Positions 53,546-60,838 of a DNA stretch of 60,838 nucleotides are shown here, one piece after another. Within the stretch, counting starts at the first letter, position 1, and every line of letters starts with the position of its first letter. The notes beneath the pieces are model-generated. The model did no database searches, was not told where the DNA came from, and saw only the letters and a list, made by a program, of their open reading frames with translations. The position numbers and the translations under genes are program-made. The stretch is from Nemertoderma westbladi (taxonomy: Eukaryota; Xenacoelomorpha; Nemertodermatida; Nemertodermatidae): the NCBI GenBank assembly GCA_032718475.1, contig JAUCBJ010007615.1:1-60838 (forward strand). The letters run 5' to 3'.

Positions 53546-54159
53546 GTGGGGCGAGACACGTAGTCGGCGAGCCTTTGCATACGGTTCATATAGGGCAAAT
53601 GGGGCATGTCCGTCTGTCTGTCTGTCTGTCCGTCCGTCCGTCTGGTAAATGTTTGAACGCGAATTTCTCGGCATCGCTCGTTCGGAATTGAACCAAACTT
53701 AGTAGGTAAGTAGTAGAGAGAAAGTTTAGAAAGTTTGTAAAGTTTGGTGAAAAATCATGCAGTCTGACGTCAGCTACGACAGATTATGTGGTTTTTAGAA
53801 AATGTTAAATTTCTCGGGAAGGCCTCATTTTCCTGAGCTGAAATTTTGGTGGCCTGTAGAGAATCATGAAGTCTATCTTTTACGAAATTGAAAAGTTAAG
53901 ACATTTAATTGGGGATCCGCTAGAGACTCAGAAGTAATGACATAGGCCTACCGGTACGGTACTGCTGTACAGTGTTGCACTGGTAAGTACGAAATTGCAG
54001 AATAACAATTTGACACCACCTAGCGGATTAACATATGATTGTATATCGAATGAATACATTTATAGCATGGGATATTGGGTCCAAACTAGACATGCCCCAT
54101 TTGCTCTATATGAACCGTATGCCAAGGCTTGCCGACTACGTGCTGCGCGAAGTCCCCAC
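53546..54159. mobile_element. MITE with about 70-bp terminal inverted repeats
   Basis: The left end GTGGGGCGAGACACGTAGTC, continuing through GCATACGGTTCATATAG and CAAATGGGGCATGTC, is matched in inverse by the right end (GACATGCCCCATTTG ... GTGCTGCGCGAAGTCCCCAC). The interior has (GTCT)n and no transposase. Partial relatives occur at about 5160, 11338-12500 and 37680-37905. No clear target duplication. Confidence 0.85.
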
Positions 54160-54469
54160 GAACGTGTTATCATGTTATACACATTAAGTTGGGCTACTCC
54201 CCTTTGAATTTTGCAGAATCTTTTTTCGTAATCATCTTCAGTCTGCTTAGTAGAGTAGTCTAGACAATAGACCCTGCCTGAACATTATAGTGCACTTGAA
54301 AGGAAGCATAGCTTTGTTCTTTCTGTCTATTAAGACGTATTCATGATGCCAGCATGTGTTCTCCTGGCATACATTTCACAAATATACCACTATAATTTTG
54401 CGTCAAAGGTAAGGGATTTTGTAAAATAATATAGGGTTGAGCTGGGCGTGGTCAAACCGTAGAAGCCGC

Positions 54470-54850
54470 TTTCATTAAGAATGATATGCCGCCTTATCGA
54501 CAAAATGATGCCGCCATAACTCCCTATCCCCAATAGCTTTCGCGAGATTATCGGCATCTTCAAGGCTAGTGTCCTTTAAGTGTCCTTTAAGAGGCGTCAA
54601 TAAAGTCATTGACTCTGTCCACTATGAATATTCTCTCCATGAGTCGGTCAAAGCACAAGATTGTACATGAACTGGTCCTCACGGCGAGAGCAGTATGTGA
54701 TGCTGAGGGGGCTCGGGTCAACAATCAAACTTGAGGGGAAAATGGAGTTTGGGTGGAGATATGTGCATTGTACTTGACACAGTGAACTTGTGTATTTGCT
54801 ATCTAGAGATGTGGTGTTCTCAGCAGTTAGAGCCCAACATGGACTCCCTT
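54470..54850 (-). mobile_element. Degraded LINE fragment
   Basis: The minus strand matches the last part of the LINE ORF: the plus-strand run includes GCCGCCTTATCGACAAAATG and later CTCAGCAGTTAGAGCCCA. Many indels. It lies just downstream of ABCC exon 1, in the intron. Confidence 0.7.
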
Positions 54851-54967
54851 CTCCCATCAACAGTCCAACTTGACGTGACTACTGGGCCCGGCAAATATGA
54901 AAACGGGAGGTCCATAAAGGTGTAACCTCGATGGACATACTTTTGTACACTCGTACAGTATACGTAC

Positions 54968-55174
54968 CTTGTTCTTCAAACATCTCAATATTTTATTGTA
55001 ATTGTATTCCGCTCCCATATTCTCTGGAAGAGGACTATAGAAATCCTCAGTGACAATATCTCGTGTTGTTGGGATGCGAAGGAAAGGGATTATATATAAC
55101 ATCAGACAGCGCATCAGAGGATTCGTCTCTAAGTAAGGGTTGGATCTCTTCTTTGTTTTATCCTTTATCGCCAT
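54968..55174 (-). CDS. ABCC4-like: ABCC4/MRP4-like exporter, coding exon 1
   Basis: ATG at 55174 opens MAIKDKTKKRSNPYLETNPL, then MLYIIPFLRI and EDFYSPLPEN, the N-terminal ABCC pattern seen in MRP4 (NPL.DAN, WLNPLF.I, D+Y.VLPED). After 69 codons it ends at a consensus donor (AACAAG|gtacgt) in phase 0 and joins the acceptor at 46185 to give KNK-VKTVNV, running into LTRAYYKEF at the same place as SLTRAIIKCY in human ABCC4. The 8.78-kb intron contains the hAT transposon, inverted repeats, a MITE and LINE scraps. Confidence 0.83.
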
Positions 55175-56236
55175 TGCTTCAACCCACTAAATTCCCACTT
55201 GAAGTTCATAAGCCACACAAGACAGACACATAGACAGATAGATAGACATATATAATCAACATAAATAAAGTTGTTTTTATGTTTCTTTATTTATGTATCT
55301 ACTATAACAATTTGTACAATCACAGTAATATCTTTTTGATGAAACCCAGCCCCACCTCGCATGCAGCATGTAGGATCAATCTTAGGTAATGCGCCTAATA
55401 GTAAACTGCGCCTCTTATGTAGATCGTATTCATAATTAAATACGAAAACATTTCTTAAAAATCGCTACTCTAGTAACGCTTAGGTATATACCAAAGACTG
55501 TATCATTGCTATGTGCATGTGTACCTATTCTTTTGTTGTAGTATATTTATTTTCATGTATTGTGTTTTACAGTGACTTGAGGAAATAAATCAATTTCAAA
55601 ATAAATTTGCACAATAAGTGTACAGAAAACTAAGTTGTATAGATGTGTAATCTTTACTAACACAAATATTCAGATTAAGCCTTAATATAAAATAAAATTA
55701 TGTTAAGTTGATTAATAAAATAATCATAAGATGCAGAAATCACGTTCACCATATGCTTCACCATATGCTTCACCATCAGTAGCATCTCCCTTCTACTTTA
55801 GGCGAATTTACTTCGGTAAAGCACTAAGAAGCATATGAACCTAAATTTAATGAAGGTGAAATTTGACAGGTTTGATATCTTCGCCATCTGCTTGAAACAA
55901 AAATGATAAGTGAAAGACATCAGAGTTAGCACAGGACTAGTTTCAGCAACGCATTTGTCAGCTCTATAGCCAGGAAACAGTAATCATCGCGACCGTTTAT
56001 TGTAGAACCTGGCCAATATTATAAAGTTTGCGCTGCATCGATCATATAAAAGACTTTCAAGTAATTCAAGCACAACTGATTGCCTGCAACGTTCAGTAGT
56101 TTTTCATCAGCAGTCGTTAATTAATGTTTAAGTTTTTACAGTTTTAGTAAATAATAATAAATTAATTGTTTTTGGGTGGAGTGAATGGCGGTGTGTGAAG
56201 GAATTAGTACATGCAATATAATAGTATGATAACGCT
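55175..56236. other. Intergenic region between the divergent ABCC copies
   Basis: 5' flank of the ABCC4-like gene; no TATA box stands out. A threefold CACCATATGCTT tandem lies at about 55746-55778. No other gene recognised. Confidence 0.5.
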
Positions 56237-56245
56237 CTTCATAGC

Positions 56246-56890
56246 GCGGGGTAGCTCAGTTGGTTGAGCGCCGGGCCTGCAATCTATTGGTTGTAGGTTC
56301 AGCCCCGCCAGGGTCCACTCAGCCTTTCATCCACTGGGGTCGATGAAATGAGTACCAGTTAAATAACTGGGAGCAAATCTTGGGATAGGAGTAGCGCCCA
56401 CCCCTACCCTCGGGTAGCAGCTATCGAGTCAAGGGATAGGGAGTCATAGGGAGCTATTGTGTCAAGTACAATGCACACATCTCCAACCAGACACTATATA
56501 ACATTGGAGGTGTCTCATTGGTTCCCCCAAGCTTGACACTAGAACAAAATCGCCTCCGCTTTGCAGGACATTGCTTTCGCCGTGAGGACCAGCCAGTGCA
56601 TAATCTTGTACTTTGGCAGCCTCATGGAGTGAATAAGCATGGTGGACAGCCCATGACTTTCTTGAGACGCATCTTAAAGGACACTGGCCTTAAAGATGCG
56701 GATGATCTAGCAAATGTCATGGGTGATAGGGAGTTGTGGCGGTGCAATTTTGTTGACAAGCCGGCACAGCATTCTTAAAAATGCAGCTGCAATGCAGCAT
56801 GCCGATCCTAGTAGTAGTAGTAGTAGCAGCTATCGAAAGAGGAGCCTTCGGGTCGCCTCCGGCTTCGGCCGACTGTTTGCTTGTTTTTTG
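56246..56890 (+). mobile_element. tRNA-derived SINE carrying a nested LINE end
   Basis: Head GCGGGGTAGCTCAGTTGG with a degenerate B box (GTAGGTTCAGCC). A central domain follows (CAGCCTTTCATCC, GGGGTCGATGAAATGAGTAC), then a 3' part shared with 291-460 ending CTTCGGCCGACTG and (GCTT)-like tail. SINE target duplication: CTTCATAGC at 56237-56245 and 56891-56899. Into it LINE copy D was inserted; its own duplication GTAGCAGCTATCGA is at 56414-56427 and 56823-56836. The central domain resembles one I recall from cephalopod and other invertebrate SINEs. Confidence 0.9.
56437..56826 (+). mobile_element. LINE copy D, 3' end only
   Basis: About 370 bp matching the last 115 codons of the LINE ORF and the (TAG)n tail, nested in the SINE. 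About 30 nt of unrelated filler (AGTCAAGGGATAGGGAGTCA and adjoining bases) separate the left target repeat from the start of LINE homology. Confidence 0.92.
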
Positions 56891-56899
56891 CTTCATAGC

Positions 56900-58002
56900 G
56901 AACAAAAGATACTATAGATTGATACTCGAACCCGGTACCTACCTAGTGTCAATTATGACAATGCCGATTATCGAAAATATGAAAATCGCAAAATAGTATT
57001 AAAATCGTGATGAAATGCTGAATTATACCATTATTGTCCCGGTCTGCATTAATTATCATCTTTCATTTGATTCATTAATAAATTCATAGAAAATTATGAG
57101 AATATTGTTAGATACCCTGTTACACAGTTTTATTTAATGGCATTTAATAAAGCAAATATTTTATAATTGAACTAAACAATAACGAATAAGGCTCCATAAT
57201 TAACATGCACCAGGTGTTACAGTTGTTATTACATATTATTATCACGGACTTTTTAAATTTTAGGAACTCTAGTACTGCAGCAACAAGGAATACGCCTAAA
57301 CCAATTTCTTGACAAGCAGTTTGTCTTTGAAGCACCTTTGTTATAAGCATCTTCACCTTCAACTTTCAAATTATTTTAGCAATTACCTTTATGATTGAGT
57401 GTGGGTCGATGGGACTTCCCAACATTCCTTTTCCAGGATTTTTGTTACAATGTTAGATGATGCAACATGTTACAACGTGTTGCGCTCACAAACATTCACG
57501 ACTGACTGTTGACAAAGAAATGCGTAATGGCTAAACCGTTATTTGGGCCCTTTTCTAGCAAATTCCAGGGCCGACATTCTAATCAAACTGGGACGCCATT
57601 GTCACTGACCAACCTCCTGTACGTCACATGGAAGGGAAGGCCAACACTAAGATAGTCTTTTGACCACTCACACAGTAAGAGGCCCATAATTAATTACGAC
57701 CGTTTCTTATTCAATGACAAGTTTTAAACTCCATTAAAACCGGGAAGAAATATTGTCCCTTGTCAACACGTACCGACATGTCAAGCACCACACTGTGCCG
57801 CTATTTGTTTGACTGATTGAATGAGTTTCACTACCGCCGTTTGACTTAAATAGAGCTGTCGTGTTAGCAATGTATTGCATTTATGAAATTTTTTGGATTG
57901 AATTGTTTCTGTTTAACAGAAACTTTATTAGCGATTATTTTCTAAAAGGTTGAATAGGTGAGTTATTTATCATCATATTTATATTTAATTACATAAGCAT
58001 AT
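56900..58002. other. No gene recognised
   Basis: AT-rich. I looked for the missing 5' exons of the right-hand ABCC copy here and found none. Confidence 0.5.
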
Positions 58003-58052
58003 TACTACTACTACTACTATTATCGGCCTGCTGCATTGAAACCGCACTTTTC
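58003..58052 (-). mobile_element. 50-bp LINE tail scar at ABCC copy 2 breakpoint
   Basis: TACTACTACTACTACTAT, then TATCGGCCTGCTGCATTGAA, is the complement of the LINE 3' end and (TAG)n tail (compare GATCGGCATGCTGCATTGCA). It stops within a few bases of where homology to the ABCC gene starts. No target duplication was seen. Confidence 0.7.
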
Positions 58053-58055
58053 AAA

Positions 58056-60838
58056 TTAATCAGCACTGTAATTGGTTTTGCTGTTTCACTGCGCAATTTT
58101 GGGGAATTGCATGCAGTTACTCAAAGAATAGACAAATTGGTCGGTTTTACTTGTAACCTTAACAGCGTTGCGGAATGTAACAATGACCTGCAATCATTAA
58201 AAAAGGCCCACCCATCCGATATATATTTGAATGCGACAAACATTTCTACAAGACGCTCAAATACCAATGGATATGTTATACATGATGTTTCAATCCAAGT
58301 TAATTTTGGTGAGATAGTATATGTGATAGGGGCGGTTGGTTCTGGAAAAACCACTTTATTGCAAGCTTTACTAGGTGAGTTGCCTTTAGAAAAAGGGTTT
58401 ATTAACAAGTGTGGGAAACTTGCTTATGTATCACAGACCCCATTCATATTTTCAGGAACAGTAAGAGAAAACATATTACTGGGACATTCTTTTGAAGCAG
58501 GGTGGTATGAAGAAGTTATTGATATGTGTTGTTTGACACTGGATCTTTTGCTCTTTACAGAAGGTGATAATACATTGGTTGGTGAGAAAGGTATATCATT
58601 GTCTGGAGGCCAAAAGGCGCGTATTTCTCTAGCAAGAGCCGTTTACTCCAAAGCCAATATATATCTCATGGATGATCCCATTGCGGCTGTTGATAGCAGT
58701 GTTGCAAAGAAATTGTGTGATAACTGCATAAGGCATTGCCAATCAAAGGGCATTGTCATTATGACAACTCATATTTTGAAAATGATTCCTGAAAATTCAA
58801 ATATTGTGTCTTTCTATGAGGATGATGTCTTCTCTTCAATGAAACTAAAACAAGGAGATAATTTGTCTGCTTCGGAAACTGGTGAAAATGGCAACGATTT
58901 GGATTTGATAACTTACTCTGAGCCAATTTTAAAATCTAATAATGGGCCTGATGCATTTATAGAAAACGTTTCTGCTGATAACGATTCATGGAAGGCTTTT
59001 CAAATATATATTAAGGCTGGAATTAATATACCGCGAGTTGTTGCTTATGTGTCAACTATAATCTTGACATATGTTTTCATTTCCTTAACAGACTATTGGG
59101 TGGCAACTTGGGCATTGCAATCATCATTTAAAATATCGCCATCACAGCAAGATAATAATATAACTGATCAAAACGTTTTCAGCCAATTTATTGGAAGAAG
59201 CAAATGGAGTTGTATCGTTTTGGTATATGCTTCCCTAGTGGCAACCTATTTGCTATGTTATACATTTAACTTGTTTGCAAACTATGGAGTTCTATTAGCA
59301 TCTTCCCAAAATGTACACAGACAAATTTTGAATCATCTGCTGAGAGCACCAATGAAATTTTTTCAGGAAAATCCTGTCGGTGGAATATTGAACAGATTTT
59401 CTAAAGATTTGGGTATAATGGATAACTTTCTCCCGGATTTATCTGCTGATGTTATTCATGCCATTTGTCGAGCTTTACTTGTGTTGATATTTTGTGGAGT
59501 GGGAAATCCATGGACTTTGCTTGTTGCCCTTCCAATGTTAGTTGTTGTTACCTGGCTCCGCATTTATACAGTAAAAAGCCTAAAACAAGTTAAATTCCAT
59601 GAGGGATTGATGAGAAATCCAGTTTACCAGCATGCATCAGATACCATCGAGGGAAGGGATGTTATTAGAGCTTTTAATGTTGAGGATATTTATACCAAAC
59701 GTTTCTTTGAACATTTAGATAATCATACAGAAGCATGGTTTATGATTAATGTTTTGTATAGCTTTCTGACTTTGTGTGTAACCATTATTTACACAATATT
59801 TACTATGTTTGTATTAGTGGTATCTTTGTATATGGACAGTTTCCTATCAAGACAGGTGCTGTGTTTATCAATTATATACCTTTTTTCATTAACAAATTAT
59901 CTAATATTCTTATTGAAAGCAGCAGCTATAGTTGAAATAAATTTTACATCAGTTGAAAGATTTCTCCAATACTCTGAATTAGATCAAGAAGATACCTGGC
60001 ATCATGCTGATATGGAACTGCCAACATATTGGCCGAACTCTGGGGTTGTTTCATTCAAAAATGTTAAACTTTCTTATGGTAAAAACGAGGTTTTGCATGG
60101 AATCAACTTTGTATCCAAACCCTTTGAGAAGATTGGAATTGTCGGCCGAACTGGGGCTGGAAAATCGTCACTGTTTTCTGTTTTACTCCGCCTTGTTGAA
60201 TCGCAAGGAATTATCTCTATAGATGATGTCGACATCACCAAAATAGGATTACACGATTTACGAAGGTCTGTTGCCGTTATTCCACAAGATCCTGTTCTAT
60301 TTCAAGGAACTTTAGGCTACAATCTAGACCCTTTTAATGAGTATACTAGTGAAGCAATCAGAGCTGCATTGGATAATGTTCACCTAAAACTACCACTGGA
60401 GGCAAGGCTAAAGGGTAAATCAGGTTATAGATCAATATGCCAATGTGATGTAGAAGAACCAATAGAGAATGACAATTCAGGTTATGTATCATTAACACTA
60501 CCTTGTTATAAAGAGGTCGATGTCTTAGAGTTTGAAGTTGAAAGTCGCGGCTATAATTTGAGTGTTGGGGAGAAGCAGTTGGTTTGTTTGGCCAGAGCGA
60601 TGCTAAGAGGCAGCCGTGTTATTCTAATTGACGAGGCAACCTCGTCAATTGACCAGTTTACAGAGGAACTTATTCAGAAAGCTATCACTGAGAATTTAAT
60701 CAACTCAACTGTTTTAACAATAGCCCATCGTATTAATACAATCATAAATAGTGATAGAATATTAGTTATGAATGAAGGTGATGTTGCTGAGTTTGAAGAA
60801 CCGAAAGTGTTACTTAACAACCAAAACAGTTTGTTAAA
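58056..60838 (+). CDS. ABCC4-like: Second ABCC4-like copy, 5'-truncated, runs off the window
   Basis: An open frame of 927 codons with no stop, closely similar to the gene at 42546-46184 but on the opposite strand. Homology starts in the last helices of TMD1 (STVIGFAVSLRNFGELHAVT), so the N-terminal third is absent. NBD1 has Walker A GAVGSGKTT (Pro to Ala relative to the other copy), LSGGQ and IYLMDD. TMD2 is complete. NBD2 has GRTGAGKSS, an insert unlike the other copy (CDVEEPIENDNSGYVS), LSVGE, VILIDEA and AHR. No start codon or convincing upstream exon was found. Preserved frame and conservative changes argue for recent function; the missing TMD1 argues for a pseudogene or a truncated half-like transporter. 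Confidence 0.85.

Noticed and set aside
56246-56320. Functional tRNA gene
   Set aside because: The A box is good, but the B box is degenerate, the acceptor arm cannot pair at the proper distance, and the sequence continues into a SINE body with target duplications.

Overview
The window is animal nuclear DNA from an invertebrate whose phylum I cannot fix. The evidence is genes with GT-AG introns, an AT-rich background, and many eukaryotic transposable elements nested in one another. Host genes occupy perhaps a fifth of the sequence; most of the rest is recognisable or decayed mobile DNA.

Layout. (1) 1-3411, minus strand: the first three coding exons of a NEK11-like protein kinase, continuing off the left edge, with a SINE, a tRNA-like SINE head and a small inverted-repeat element in its introns. 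(2) 5328-10810: a complete, young LTR element on the minus strand, with 98-99% identical LTRs, a 5-bp target duplication (TGAAA), a polypurine tract, a gag-like ORF chain broken at long G runs, and no recognisable polymerase. (3) 11338-23515: a repeat graveyard holding a 5'-truncated LINE (copy A), a Ty3/gypsy-type integrase tail, a zinc-knuckle gag remnant, an unusual bidirectional minisatellite, a GC-rich LINE with an RT and a restriction-like endonuclease, and a further gag remnant. (4) 23669-25273: an intact single-exon UDP-glycosyltransferase lacking the usual His/Asp catalytic dyad. (5) 26255-27101: a hAT-type MITE with a perfect 8-bp target duplication. (6) 28557-32325: a full-length LINE (copy B) with one intact endonuclease/RT ORF. 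(7) 32449-37240: a decayed relative of the LTR element on the plus strand, split by LINE copy C. (8) 39311-40558: a one-exon gene for a ZAD-type zinc-finger and coiled-coil protein. (9) 42546-55174, minus strand: an ABCC4/MRP4-like exporter in two exons, a 207-nt first exon and one very large second exon separated by an 8.8-kb intron. That intron contains a complete autonomous hAT transposon, a MITE and old LINE pieces. (10) 56246-56890: a SINE carrying a nested LINE end (copy D). (11) 58056 to the right edge, plus strand: a second ABCC4-like copy in head-to-head orientation, open to the window end but lacking its 5' third, with a LINE scar at the breakpoint.

A conjugating-type UGT and a pair of MRP4-like exporters lie within about 35 kb. 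Together they resemble phase II/III xenobiotic or signal-metabolite handling, but shared regulation is inference only. The clearest biological oddities are the dyad-less UGT, the pol-less LTR element whose gag frames switch at G runs, the ABCC inverted pair with transposon-driven remodelling, and the bidirectional minisatellite.
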